Position numbers and translations under genes: made by a program
Notes under the pieces: generated by a model
Told to the model about the DNA's origin: nothing
What the model saw: only the letters and a program-made list of their open reading frames with translations
The model's database searches: none
NCBI GenBank assembly: GCA_027001105.1
Contig: JALTMZ010000079.1
Span: forward strand, 7,696 to 20,845
Reading direction: 5' to 3'
From: Thermococcus sp.
GTDB taxonomy: Archaea; Methanobacteriota_B; Thermococci; Thermococcales; Thermococcaceae
DNA length: 13,150 bases
Shown here: piece after piece, positions 6,933 through 13,150 of the stretch
How the letters are laid out: the number at the start of each line of letters is the position of its first letter
Position numbering within the stretch: position 1 is the first letter of the stretch

Positions 6933-6940
6933 ATTTTTGG

Positions 6941-6999
6941 AATATCAGCATTGGGGAAATTTCATCCCCACCTCAGGTGGCCCCGTATTCATCATCAAT
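6941..6999 (-). ncRNA. Box C/D guide sRNA (2'-O-methylation guide)
   Basis: Reading on the minus strand, all four boxes of an archaeal C/D sRNA are present in order with canonical spacing. Box C is ATGATGA (6989-6995). The 12-nt guide ATACGGGGCCAC (6977-6988) follows, then box D' CTGA (6973-6976) and a 4-nt spacer. Box C' is GGGATGA (6962-6968), one base from consensus. A 13-nt guide AATTTCCCCAATG (6949-6961) then runs up to box D CTGA (6945-6948). L7Ae, Nop5 and fibrillarin would assemble on it, and the base paired five positions upstream of each D box would be methylated. A TATA-like TTTATTAA at 7018-7025 is centred about 26 nt before box C. Transcript ends are estimated a few bases outside boxes C and D. 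No ORF covers this interval. Confidence 0.88.
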
Positions 7000-7017
7000 G
7001 AGATCTCCATCATTGAA

Positions 7018-7025
7018 TTAATAAA
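7018..7025. promoter_or_regulatory. Shared TATA-like element for the sRNA (-) and aldo/keto reductase (+)
   Basis: TTAATAAA on plus reads TTTATTAA on minus. Its centre is about 26 nt from 6995-6996, where box C of the sRNA begins, and about 26 nt from 7047-7048, just before the reductase start. One element could therefore direct TBP to both divergent transcripts. This is spacing evidence only. Confidence 0.5.
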
Positions 7026-7047
7026 TGTTAACACAAAATTAATTTTC

Positions 7048-7053
7048 GGGTGA
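7048..7053 (+). promoter_or_regulatory. Ribosome binding site of the aldo/keto reductase
   Basis: GGGTGA lies 5 nt before GTG 7059, the same spacing as other sites in this window. It includes the alternative GTG at 7050, which favours 7059 as the start. Confidence 0.55.
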
Positions 7054-7058
7054 ATGAC

Positions 7059-7895
7059 GTGAAGAGGGTAATTCCGTTTAACGACTTAAAGAAAATCGGG
7101 AATGACAAGGTCACAGCAATAGGAATGGGCACATGGGGGATAGGTGGAAAAGAAAGGGCAGATTATTCAAGAGACAAAGAGAGTATTGAAGCTTTACGCT
7201 ACGGCATGGATTTAGGTATTAATTTAATTGACACTGCCGAATTCTACGGGGCAGGACATAGTGAAGAAATAGTCGGAAATGCCATTAAGGAATACGAAAG
7301 GGATAGCATTTTCATCATCAGCAAAGTTTGGCCTACCAATTTTGGTTATGAAAAAGCAAAGAAAGCCGCTCGGAACAGTGCAAGGAGGCTTGGAACATAT
7401 ATTGATCTTTATTTGCTCCACTGGCCAATTGATGATTTTAAGCGGATCAAAGAGACACTCTGGGCATTGGAAGATTTGGTTGATGAGGGGCTTATACGCT
7501 ACATCGGTGTCAGCAACTTTGATTTGGAGCTCTTGAAGAGAAGTCAGGAGGTTATGAGGAAATATGAAATTGTAGCAAACCAAGTGAAGTACTCCCTCAT
7601 GGATAGACGAGTTGAAAGAACAGGCCTTCTTGAATATATGAAAAAGGAGAATATAGCGCTGATAGCATACACACCGCTGGAAAAGGGACAGTTGGCTCAA
7701 AACTCATGCTTAGCCAAAATAGGAGAAAAATACAGCAAAACGGCTGCTCAAATTGCGCTGAACTATTTAATTTGGTACGAAAATGTAATTGCAATCCCCA
7801 AGGCAAGCAATAAGGAACATTTAAAAGAGAACTTCGGTGCTATGGGCTGGCGTTTGAGTGAAGAAGATTTAAAGAAAGCGAGAGAATGTGTTTAG
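7059..7895 (+). CDS. Aldo/keto reductase
   Basis: A 278-aa NAD(P)H-dependent oxidoreductase of the AKR superfamily with a TIM barrel. The N-terminal GMGTWGIGG loop, [33 protein letters not shown] and YIGVSNF are diagnostic. The catalytic tetrad is D58, Y63, K89 and H121. The C-terminal [17 protein letters not shown] block binds the cofactor phosphate. Thermococcales homologues reduce aldehydes and ketones; the physiological substrate is unknown. Start choice: GTG 7059 has GGGTGA 5 nt upstream and gives [17 protein letters not shown] 7050 (281 aa) would suit a leaderless start from the nearby TATA element and remains possible. Its TAG overlaps the stop of the convergent tRNA-binding gene by 4 bp, so the 3' ends are antisense to each other. 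Confidence 0.93.
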   Translation: MKRVIPFNDLKKIGNDKVTAIGMGTWGIGGKERADYSRDKESIEALRYGMDLGINLIDTAEFYGAGHSEEIVGNAIKEYERDSIFIISKVWPTNFGYEKAKKAARNSARRLGTYIDLYLLHWPIDDFKRIKETLWALEDLVDEGLIRYIGVSNFDLELLKRSQEVMRKYEIVANQVKYSLMDRRVERTGLLEYMKKENIALIAYTPLEKGQLAQNSCLAKIGEKYSKTAAQIALNYLIWYENVIAIPKASNKEHLKENFGAMGWRLSEEDLKKARECV

Positions 7896-8617
7896 CTTTT
7901 CAAGAATGCCTCCACTAAGTTCCTCGTCTCCTTCAAGGCATCGAGCGGAATCCCCTTAGGTAAGCCCCCAATTTCTCCTTTCACATCTTTCAGCACTCCC
8001 TCTCCAGCACCAAGGAACATCCCTTCACTGACAATTCCTCTGAAGTTTGCTGGTGGCAACAAAGCAACAGCCACTCTGTTCCCTTCTTTAACTGTCAAAT
8101 CATTTGTAACAACTGTTATTGCTCTATCCCCAATGTTCACATTACAAACCAAAAGTCTATCAGCATTTGGATGCTTTCCTACACTCATGACCTCACCGAC
8201 TTTTATATCCACAGCAATTACTGGATCATTGATTTTTCCTAAAGCTAATCTCTTGTCCAAATTAAGTATTGTGTTGAGGAAAAATCTAACTTTAGCAACT
8301 GCTTCCTCCACTTTCTCTTTTTCACTCTTGTCAGCCAAGCTTAAGAACTTGTGATGCCACTCCTCTCCACCTAATGCCTCAATTATCCCCTGGGCTTTCT
8401 CTTTAAGGGCTTCCATTTGTGGAGTATCAATTAGTTCCTTGGGGTCAAGATATGAATATCTCATGGCTTGCAATTCAGGGAGCATCTCTTTGGCTAACTT
8501 TATTGCCTTCTTCTTGTCCCATCTGCCTTTAAATTTTGCATGTTCAATTGTCTTTAAGAACAGCTCAACCGCTTTTTCTGCGATGAGCAAGCGGTAATCC
8601 TTACTCGTGTCCCACAT
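7892..8617 (-). CDS. tRNA-binding protein with C-terminal EMAP/tRBD OB-fold
   Basis: A 241-aa two-part protein. Residues 1-125 are helical and charged (starting [15 protein letters not shown]). Residues about 132-226 form the tRNA-binding domain found in Arc1p/EMAPII and at the C-terminus of Met[48 protein letters not shown]. Such domains bind tRNA structure without sequence specificity and often assist aminoacyl-tRNA synthetases, so it may be a stand-alone cofactor. Start ATG 8617 has GGTGA 5 nt upstream; an in-frame GTG at 8626 overlaps that site and is disfavoured. The first 17 nt overlap the 3' end of the preceding gene. It is the last gene of the long minus-strand operon. Confidence 0.88.
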   Translation of the reverse strand: MWDTSKDYRLLIAEKAVELFLKTIEHAKFKGRWDKKKAIKLAKEMLPELQAMRYSYLDPKELIDTPQMEALKEKAQGIIEALGGEEWHHKFLSLADKSEKEKVEEAVAKVRFFLNTILNLDKRLALGKINDPVIAVDIKVGEVMSVGKHPNADRLLVCNVNIGDRAITVVTNDLTVKEGNRVAVALLPPANFRGIVSEGMFLGAGEGVLKDVKGEIGGLPKGIPLDALKETRNLVEAFLKS

Positions 8618-9671
8618 TCCCCTCACCTTTCAGAGCTTTTAGAACTCTACTCTTAACAGTTTCGTTTTGAATGCCCTCAGCTATTGAAAGAGCTTTCTCC
8701 TTTTTTCCAAAGCGAGCATATGTTAAGGCTATATCACCCAGAACTTCTGAGGCTTTGAGTCTATCTTCAATTATCCCTGCCAATATCAACGCATCTTCAA
8801 GAAGTCCTATTTTCATGAACTTTTGGGCAACTCTCACCAACTCCATGTCATTGGGCTTGAACTTGCCTGTCAGCATCATATTGAAAGCATCGGTCAAGAT
8901 TTTTCTTGCCAGCTCTGGTTTATCATGAAGGATCAACCAATAAGAAATCTCTAAGAGTCCCAGCACTCGTTCTTTAGGATCAAGGTACCTTATTGAGGCA
9001 ATTGCTTTTTCAATGTCACCTTTTCCAAGAAATTCAGCAATGGCCAAGTTCTTCCGCTTGAGAACATTTTGGACAAATTCTATCTTTTCATTAACCAGTT
9101 TTGCTTGGGTCATGAAGCGAATGGACTGATAAATCTCTTTTGCAAGGCTGTAAAATTGAATTGAGATCCTGTTTGGGATATCATCTCCGACTCTAACTAA
9201 TCTCCTTGCAATATTTGAAAGAACTGAGACTGTAATTGAGTAAGGCTCCTTTGAACCACGTATTGTATTGTAAGCTAAAAGGAAAGTTCTGAAACTCTCT
9301 TCAAACAAATCAGCTTTTGCCATATAATATGCAATGTCAGCCAAAGCTTCTGCTTTCCAAGATGGATGGGGCAGAGATTTTGCAATATCAACAGCCTTTT
9401 GAAAGAGAGGCTCATCAACTTTCTCTTTTCCCATGGCATATGCTGAATACGCCAGTATTGCATGAGCAATGGCTTTGTCTTGAGGGCGATCTAAAGACTC
9501 AGCAACCTCAAACATTTGAGAAAAAATGAACTCCTGATGATCTCTACTATCAACAGACCGCAGAATATACGCCAGAACTTCAAGCTTTAAAATTGTGTTC
9601 TCCATCTTGAGGGCAACTTCTATGGCATCTTTTATTTTCCTTTCCTTAAGGAGCTTTTCAATTTCCCTCAT
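8601..9671 (-). CDS. TPR-like alpha-helical repeat protein
   Basis: A 356-aa, all-helical, soluble protein with no signal peptide. Repeated paired-helix units are visible, for example [60 protein letters not shown] and [20 protein letters not shown]. Each has the alternating small/aromatic pattern of TPR/SEL-like repeats (A or G then Y at the turn). Such solenoids scaffold protein complexes. ATG 9671 is preferred because GGTGA sits exactly 5 nt upstream; the in-frame GTG at 9680 overlaps that site. It begins 5 nt after the Zn-ribbon gene and overlaps the tRNA-binding gene by 17 nt, so a role in RNA or protein synthesis is suggested by context only. It seems restricted to Thermococcales-type genomes, as far as I recall. 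Confidence 0.8.
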   Translation of the reverse strand: MREIEKLLKERKIKDAIEVALKMENTILKLEVLAYILRSVDSRDHQEFIFSQMFEVAESLDRPQDKAIAHAILAYSAYAMGKEKVDEPLFQKAVDIAKSLPHPSWKAEALADIAYYMAKADLFEESFRTFLLAYNTIRGSKEPYSITVSVLSNIARRLVRVGDDIPNRISIQFYSLAKEIYQSIRFMTQAKLVNEKIEFVQNVLKRKNLAIAEFLGKGDIEKAIASIRYLDPKERVLGLLEISYWLILHDKPELARKILTDAFNMMLTGKFKPNDMELVRVAQKFMKIGLLEDALILAGIIEDRLKASEVLGDIALTYARFGKKEKALSIAEGIQNETVKSRVLKALKGEGNVGHE

Positions 9672-9676
9672 CGAGT

Positions 9677-10003
9677 TCACCGCTTAACCCTCTTATCCCA
9701 CTCCTCAAGCATCATATCAAGGGCAAGCAAATTGGTTAGCTTCAGCTTAACTTTTTTGTTTTCGTAATCTATCCCACCCTTAAAATCATTTAACAGCTCA
9801 AAGATTTTTTCTGCCTCTTTGATGTCAAGATGCCTACCATAAAATTCCTCTTTGCAATGTGGACACATAAAAACAAATTCCTCAAATGCAGAAATAAACC
9901 TACCTTTATCAGCCAGCAACTCACTAAAGTTTTCAAGCGTGAGCATCTGCTCAATTAACTCTTCCCATTTTAATGCCTCACCACATATTGGGCATCGTGC
10001 CAT
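9677..10003 (-). CDS. Zn-ribbon-like conserved hypothetical protein
   Basis: A 108-aa protein with two CPxC knuckles: MARCPICGE (C4, C7) and FMCPHCKEEFYG (C47, C50). They probably bind one zinc, with about 39 residues of helix between them. The C-terminal half (about 57-108) is charged and ends EEWDKRVKR. The long spacing between the cysteine pairs is unusual for a classical zinc ribbon (about 10-25). Its ATG directly abuts the TAA of the DHH gene, with GAGGGGAG upstream inside that gene. Its TGA lies in the ribosome binding site of the next gene. Function is unknown; operon position suggests a role in nucleic-acid or translation processes. Confidence 0.82.
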   Translation of the reverse strand: MARCPICGEALKWEELIEQMLTLENFSELLADKGRFISAFEEFVFMCPHCKEEFYGRHLDIKEAEKIFELLNDFKGGIDYENKKVKLKLTNLLALDMMLEEWDKRVKR

Positions 10004-10981
10004 TTAAACTCCCCTCAAAAATTTCTCAATCTCTTTCACTAAAAACTTAATGGCTTCATCAAGATTTCTCTTACCATTTGCTCCAGCAGCCCCGGCATGA
10101 CCTCCCCCTGAACCTTCGATGATTGGGCCAACTTTTTCCATTATTTTGCCTAAGTGGAGCCCCCTCTTTACTAAATGCTCCTTTGCTCTTGCAGAAATCC
10201 TAACACCCTTCTTTTCACTCCCCACTATTGCAACGTCCGCTCCAAGCTGGAGAAAGACTTTACACGCTAAAGATTCATAAGCAGAGACTTTGGATGTCAC
10301 TATTATGTATTTTCTGAATTTTTTAATCTCCATCCTCTGGCATGCTTTTAAAATAGCCATTCTCTTCGCTTGGTCAATGTTCTCATCACTTACCGGGGCT
10401 GTTAAGTTGTAGATTTCTCCCATCTGGATTGAAAATCTCTCAAGAATCTCGCTTACAGTTTTAAATGTCTTTGCATTTGCGTATCTGAAATTAGCTGTAT
10501 CTGTCGCTATTCCCGCAAGTATTGCTTTTGCTGCAATTTCATCATAAAAGTTGAAGTACTTTAAGAGCTCCCACACTATTTCAGCTGTGGATGTTCTTAA
10601 AGAATCAACAATTCTTATGTGGGCTTTTATTGGATTCTCTTTCTCGATGTGATGGTCAATTACAATTACAAACCTATCTTTTGGAATTTCAACTGGTTCA
10701 AGCTGTTCAATTGATGAAGTATCAAATATGACAACCACATCTTCTTTAACTTCAGGGTCTTTTTCAACTTTTGCAAAGGATAACAAACGCTTCGCATAAG
10801 AAGAAACGCTTTGAGCAACGCCAATTCGATTATTTAAACCCATGCTGTTGAGATATCGAGAAAAAGCAATTGCACTACCCAATGAATCTGGGTCAGCATT
10901 GTGGTGACATAAGAGCAGAAAAGAATATCCCTTTTCTTTTGCCTCCTCCAAAAATCGCTTAAGTTTTATTTTGCCCCGCAA
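10004..10981 (-). CDS. DHH-DHHA1 family phosphoesterase (RecJ/NrnA-like)
   Basis: A 325-aa soluble phosphoesterase. Mn2+-binding DHH motifs are in order: CHHNADPDSLGSA (25-37), IFDTSS (85-90, D87), DHH at 109-111, and GIATDTANFR (157-166). The DHHA1 substrate domain carries the glycine-rich EGSGGGHAGAAG (289-300). Family members degrade short oligonucleotides (nanoRNase), cyclic-dinucleotide products or pAp, or act as RecJ-like exonucleases. The size and motif spacing suit the NrnA/nanoRNase group better than long RecJ. The TTG start at 10981 follows GAGG and overlaps the DUF3194 gene by 23 nt; no better in-frame start exists nearby. A role in final RNA turnover would match its RNA-metabolism neighbours. 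Confidence 0.9.
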   Translation of the reverse strand: MRGKIKLKRFLEEAKEKGYSFLLLCHHNADPDSLGSAIAFSRYLNSMGLNNRIGVAQSVSSYAKRLLSFAKVEKDPEVKEDVVVIFDTSSIEQLEPVEIPKDRFVIVIDHHIEKENPIKAHIRIVDSLRTSTAEIVWELLKYFNFYDEIAAKAILAGIATDTANFRYANAKTFKTVSEILERFSIQMGEIYNLTAPVSDENIDQAKRMAILKACQRMEIKKFRKYIIVTSKVSAYESLACKVFLQLGADVAIVGSEKKGVRISARAKEHLVKRGLHLGKIMEKVGPIIEGSGGGHAGAAGANGKRNLDEAIKFLVKEIEKFLRGV

Positions 10982-11270
10982 TTTTCCTCAACCTTTCCTC
11001 AACTTTTTTATAAGCTAATCTTAATGCTTCATCAACCAGCTTATCAACATCAACCCTCACAAATATTGGTACCTCAAGGTATACCTCAAGCTCCAAATCA
11101 AGTGTCTCTTCCTTGTTTATTCTGGCTGTAACCTCTATGTCCTTCACTTCACTCCGTGTTAGATGTTCAAATATGTATTCAATTGCAGTCTCTTGAGCCA
11201 GCTCCCCTAAAGCAATGAGCTCATCTTCACTGAGCTTTGGTAATCCAATGTAAATAACCCTTTTTGTCAT
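10959..11270 (-). CDS. DUF3194 family protein
   Basis: A 103-aa acidic protein beginning MTKRVIYIGLPKLSEDELIA, with the beta-strand block EVTARINKEETLDLELEVYLEVPIF (in two segments) and ending VEERLRKIAGQNKT. It matches the small archaeal protein usually encoded between prefoldin beta and the DHH phosphoesterase in Thermococcales (DUF3194). Function is uncharacterised. ATG 11270 is chosen: GGTGA (11276-11280) is 5 nt upstream, while the ATG at 11282 has no ribosome site. It lies 44 nt after pfdB and overlaps the DHH gene by 23 nt, so the two are translationally linked. Confidence 0.82.
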   Translation of the reverse strand: MTKRVIYIGLPKLSEDELIALGELAQETAIEYIFEHLTRSEVKDIEVTARINKEETLDLELEVYLEVPIFVRVDVDKLVDEALRLAYKKVEERLRKIAGQNKT

Positions 11271-11314
11271 CCCAATCACCATACGAGGAGTAAAGAGTAA
11301 AATTAGGCAAAGAA

Positions 11315-11665
11315 TCAGCCAGCTGTTGGTCTGAGCATTGACTGTATTTTCTGAGTCAGCTCCTTAATTTTTTCATTGAGCTTCTGCTCTTGTCTGTTAA
11401 GGGCATTCAGTCTAACTTCAAGGGTCTCGATCTTCTCCTTAAGTTCTTCAACGGCTTTATCCTTGCTGGTTTTCACTATTAGGGTTCCAACAGTCTTGTA
11501 GATCGGAGTATTCTCCTCAACTTTTTCGATTTCCTCAAGAGCTTTCTTGGCGTCATTCAAATCAACCTGAACTTTCTGTTTCTGCTGGATAACAAGTTGT
11601 AATTGCTGTTGATAGCTCTCAAGCTGCCCCAATAAAGCCTGAACTTGTGGTGGAATGTTCTGCAT
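11315..11665 (-). CDS. pfdB: Prefoldin subunit beta
   Basis: A 116-aa coiled-coil subunit of the hexameric archaeal prefoldin, which holds unfolded proteins and hands them to the thermosome. Two long coiled coils (about 5-48 and 68-112) flank the hairpin core EENTPIYKTVGTLIVKTSKD, diagnostic of the beta class. The N-terminus MQNIPPQVQALLGQLESYQQ and its length are standard. ATG 11665 follows GGAGGTG at normal spacing. The 64-nt gap after pcc1 is the longest in the lower part of the operon and contains CTTAAATG at about 11711-11720, so an internal promoter is possible. Confidence 0.96.
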   Translation of the reverse strand: MQNIPPQVQALLGQLESYQQQLQLVIQQKQKVQVDLNDAKKALEEIEKVEENTPIYKTVGTLIVKTSKDKAVEELKEKIETLEVRLNALNRQEQKLNEKIKELTQKIQSMLRPTAG

Positions 11666-11710
11666 TTCAACACACCTCCATAATCGTTAATCCAACCAAA
11701 AATCAGTGAA

Positions 11711-11720
11711 AACATTTAAG
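11711..11720 (-). promoter_or_regulatory. Possible internal promoter before prefoldin beta
   Basis: On the minus strand TTCTTAAATG lies about 50 nt before the pfdB ATG. A start 26 nt downstream would leave a roughly 25-nt leader containing GGAGGTG. This is weak evidence based on composition and spacing. Confidence 0.3.
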
Positions 11721-11729
11721 AAGGTTTTG

Positions 11730-11972
11730 CTAAAGCTCTGCAACATCCATAGCAACTTTAATCCATCTTAAATAGGAATTGAGAGTTCCCCTTAGAGCTG
11801 AGTTATCTTGAGCCGTGAAGTGCAAAATAATTTTATTCCCTTCCCTCTTAAACTCAATTTCACTTCTTCGATAGGGAACACTCAAATGCTCAAAAAGGAC
11901 GCTCTCGTAAACAATTTTTGCAATCTCCTCGCTTGGGAACTCAATCTCTATAGTTCCCTTTATCCTATTCAT
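11730..11972 (-). CDS. pcc1: KEOPS complex subunit Pcc1
   Basis: An 80-aa protein, the full Pcc1 length. MNRIKGTIEIEFPSEEIAKI, then VPYRRSEIEFKREGNKIILH and SALRGTLNSYLRWIKVAMDV match the alpha-beta dimerisation domain that binds Kae1. KEOPS makes N6-threonylcarbamoyladenosine on ANN-decoding tRNAs. Its ATG overlaps the stop of the Brix gene as ATGA (11969-11972), so translation is coupled. Placement beside a ribosome-biogenesis gene and prefoldin is the standard Thermococcales order. Confidence 0.93.
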   Translation of the reverse strand: MNRIKGTIEIEFPSEEIAKIVYESVLFEHLSVPYRRSEIEFKREGNKIILHFTAQDNSALRGTLNSYLRWIKVAMDVAEL

Positions 11973-12607
11973 TCACGCTCTCTCCTTTTGACTTTAATGC
12001 CCAATGCTTCTTTATAGTCCCATCTCCTTCCATCTTCCATGATCCAGATTTTTACACTAATTAAAGGTCCAACTGGTCTTTCTTTTGTTATATCTAAGCG
12101 GTAAAAGTTGATCGCCATCCCTCTTGGATGTCTCTCAATAACACCAAGAACATCAGTATTGTATCTGTCCGCTATATAAGTCAAGCTCTTGTCCCCTCTT
12201 GGAATGAATTTTCCGTTTGTAAGTTCGGCAAAAGCTTGGGCAAAGGCTATATGGTCGAGACCAACCCTCTTAGCAGTTGTGACAATAAACGGCATTTCCT
12301 CACGGATTGGTCTTATATTCCTGAAACCAATCTCTCTCTGAAGTTTAATCCCGTGAAGGTAGAGATAGCCGAGATATCCCCAATCGTCAGGAGAAACTTT
12401 GATGAAAGTCATTTTAAGCGGATTTCCTTTCCAGACATTTATTATCAAAAGTCTCTCATAACCTCTGTCGTAAGCTTCCATAAGCAGGTCTTGGATTGTC
12501 TTCTTTCCTCTTGTTAGATATGTGGAGTTGGGGAACACCCTCTCCAGATCATGTCCAAAGCTTCTCGTTCTTCTTGTAGGTCTGTGTGAGGTTGTTATCA
12601 GCATCAT
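11969..12607 (-). CDS. Brix domain ribosome biogenesis protein
   Basis: A 212-aa archaeal IMP4-like Brix protein, probably acting in rRNA binding during ribosome assembly. It begins MMLITTSHRPTRRTRSFGHDL, followed by LERVFPNSTYLTRGKKTI and LLIINVWKGNPLKMTF, with the C-terminal Brix strand IWIMEDGRRWDYKEALGIKV and a basic tail ending KRRERE. ATG 12607 is preferred over the GTG at 12616 because GAGTGA lies 5 nt upstream of ATG 12607; ATG 12604 is a second possibility. It overlaps pcc1 by 4 nt and lies 67 nt downstream of rpoP. Confidence 0.93.
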   Translation of the reverse strand: MMLITTSHRPTRRTRSFGHDLERVFPNSTYLTRGKKTIQDLLMEAYDRGYERLLIINVWKGNPLKMTFIKVSPDDWGYLGYLYLHGIKLQREIGFRNIRPIREEMPFIVTTAKRVGLDHIAFAQAFAELTNGKFIPRGDKSLTYIADRYNTDVLGVIERHPRGMAINFYRLDITKERPVGPLISVKIWIMEDGRRWDYKEALGIKVKRRERE

Positions 12608-12645
12608 CGCTATCACTCATAAGTAATACAAAGCAATTAAAAGCT

Positions 12646-12670
12646 TTTTGAAAAATCGAAACTTTCAAAA
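12646..12670. repeat. AT-rich inverted repeat between rpoP and the Brix gene
   Basis: TTTTGAAA (12646-12653) and TTTCAAAA (12663-12670) form a perfect 8-bp inverted repeat with a 9-nt loop in the 67-nt spacer. It could be a weak RNA hairpin or simply AT-rich chance. No operator or terminator function can be shown. Confidence 0.3.
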
Positions 12671-12674
12671 GAGC

Positions 12675-12824
12675 TTAGATCGCTTTTACTCTTCTTGCAA
12701 CTTTAGGTCTCGGTTTGTAGAGTATCTTGCTTCCGCAGTATGTACAGCGGACTTCTCTTGTAATCGCTAAATCAAGCTTAACTTCTTTTCCACATTTTGC
12801 ACATCTATAAACAACTTCAACCAT
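12675..12824 (-). CDS. rpoP: DNA-directed RNA polymerase subunit P (Rpo12)
   Basis: A 49-aa zinc-ribbon subunit of archaeal RNA polymerase (counterpart of eukaryotic Rpb12), bound at the Rpo3/Rpo10 assembly platform. It reads MVEVVYRCAKCGKEVKLDLA and then TREVRCTYCGSKILYKPRP. The zinc ligands are C8, C11, C27 and C30, and the basic tail VARRVKAI is typical. ATG 12824 follows GGTGA. The gene lies 29 nt after rpl37Ae. Confidence 0.95.
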   Translation of the reverse strand: MVEVVYRCAKCGKEVKLDLAITREVRCTYCGSKILYKPRPKVARRVKAI

Positions 12825-12853
12825 TTTTCTCACCAAAAAAGATTTATCAGGGC

Positions 12854-13108
12854 TCAGGCCCTTGAAACTATTCTCTTAGCGACTTTCCCAGCTGGTGTTA
12901 CTGGCAGATAAGCGCCGCCGGCAAAGGTTGCACCGCACTTCTGACACTGCCAAATTCCGGTGCTTATTCTCCTTACAGCCTTCCTTCCGCAGACTGGGCA
13001 TGTGTGCTTTTGCTTCATCTTTGCTTCTACAGCAGCTACCCTTCTTCTGATCTTGAGACCGTACCTTGGACCAAATCTTCCAGCTGAACCAACCTTTTTA
13101 GTTGCCAT
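12854..13108 (-). CDS. rpl37ae: 50S ribosomal protein L37Ae
   Basis: An 84-aa large-subunit protein (eL43 family) with a C2-C2 zinc ribbon: CPVCG (C37, C40) and CQKCG (C55, C58). The N-terminus [20 protein letters not shown] and the C-terminus [20 protein letters not shown] match the family end to end. ATG 13108 with GAGGTGA upstream is chosen over the ATG at 13117, which would prepend MML. It is the first complete gene of the minus-strand operon; the operon may extend beyond the right edge. Confidence 0.97.
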   Translation of the reverse strand: MATKKVGSAGRFGPRYGLKIRRRVAAVEAKMKQKHTCPVCGRKAVRRISTGIWQCQKCGATFAGGAYLPVTPAGKVAKRIVSRA

Positions 13109-13150
13109 GAGCATCACCTCTAATGATCTTTAAGCTGAAGGGTATAGCAG
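13109..13150 (-). other. Upstream region of rpl37Ae, partial
   Basis: Only 42 nt remain before the window edge. They hold GAGGTGA, the ribosome site of rpl37Ae. One minus-strand frame ends at TAG 13120-13122, just upstream of this site, as the tail of a co-transcribed upstream gene would. The fragment is too short to identify. Confidence 0.35.

Noticed and set aside
6953..6985. Hairpin-like sequences GGGGA...TCCCC and CCACCTCAGGTGG, first read as a plus-strand terminator or operator
   Set aside because: They are fully explained by the D', C' and guide elements of the minus-strand box C/D sRNA, and no plus-strand gene ends here.
7224..7700. 158-aa minus-strand ORF inside the aldo/keto reductase
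   Set aside because: A shadow frame of a well-conserved coding sequence; cysteine-rich nonsense composition with no ribosome site.
12128..12517. 129-aa plus-strand ORF opposite the Brix gene
   Set aside because: A shadow of a conserved gene on the other strand; no promoter or ribosome site seen.
13109..13150. Possible tail of the exosome Rrp42 gene often found upstream of rpl37Ae
   Set aside because: The few residues available do not resemble the Rrp42 C-terminus as I remember it, and the stretch is too short to decide.

Overview
The window is chromosomal DNA from a hyperthermophilic archaeon of the Thermococcales, probably a low-GC Thermococcus or a close relative. The evidence is the gene content: a Pab1020-type RNA ligase with its PIN partner, a ribosomal protein L37Ae / RNA polymerase subunit P / Brix / Pcc1 / prefoldin-beta gene string, a class III signal-peptide pilin, and a box C/D sRNA. 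TATA-type promoters and GGTGA-like ribosome binding sites about 5 nt before the starts agree with this. Coding is dense and no CRISPR, IS element or tRNA was seen.

Layout: (1) Positions 1-2458 (+) hold the tail of a probable DUF1850 accessory protein and a complete fused TRAP-transporter permease. (2) 2467-2796 (-) is a tiny two-gene operon with non-ATG starts: a 46-aa membrane peptide and a 58-aa class III prepilin-like protein. (3) 2948-3133 (+) is a 61-aa orphan gene whose promoter spacing implies a leaderless GTG start. (4) 3137-5068 (-) is a UPF0175 antitoxin / DUF3368 PIN toxin pair, coupled by an ATGA overlap to an L-fucose/arabinose-isomerase-like gene. (5) 5152-6898 is an RNA-processing block with the RNA-ligase partner PIN protein (+) and the RNA ligase (-) end to end. 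Just upstream of the ligase, on the same strand, lies a complete box C/D guide RNA (about 6941-6999). (6) 7059-7895 (+) is an aldo/keto reductase that appears to share its AT-rich promoter element with the divergent sRNA. (7) 13108-7892 (-) is a ten-gene operon: rpl37Ae, rpoP, Brix ribosome-biogenesis factor, KEOPS pcc1, pfdB, DUF3194, DHH phosphoesterase, a Zn-ribbon protein, an alpha-helical repeat protein and an EMAP-type tRNA-binding protein. Most of its genes overlap, abut or lie within 65 nt.

Functionally the right half is an information-processing operon (ribosome, RNA polymerase, tRNA modification, protein folding, RNA turnover). The centre combines a guide RNA with an RNA ligase of a family known to circularise RNAs, box C/D RNAs among them. 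That adjacency, with promoter spacing fitting both transcripts, is the most interesting feature of the window.
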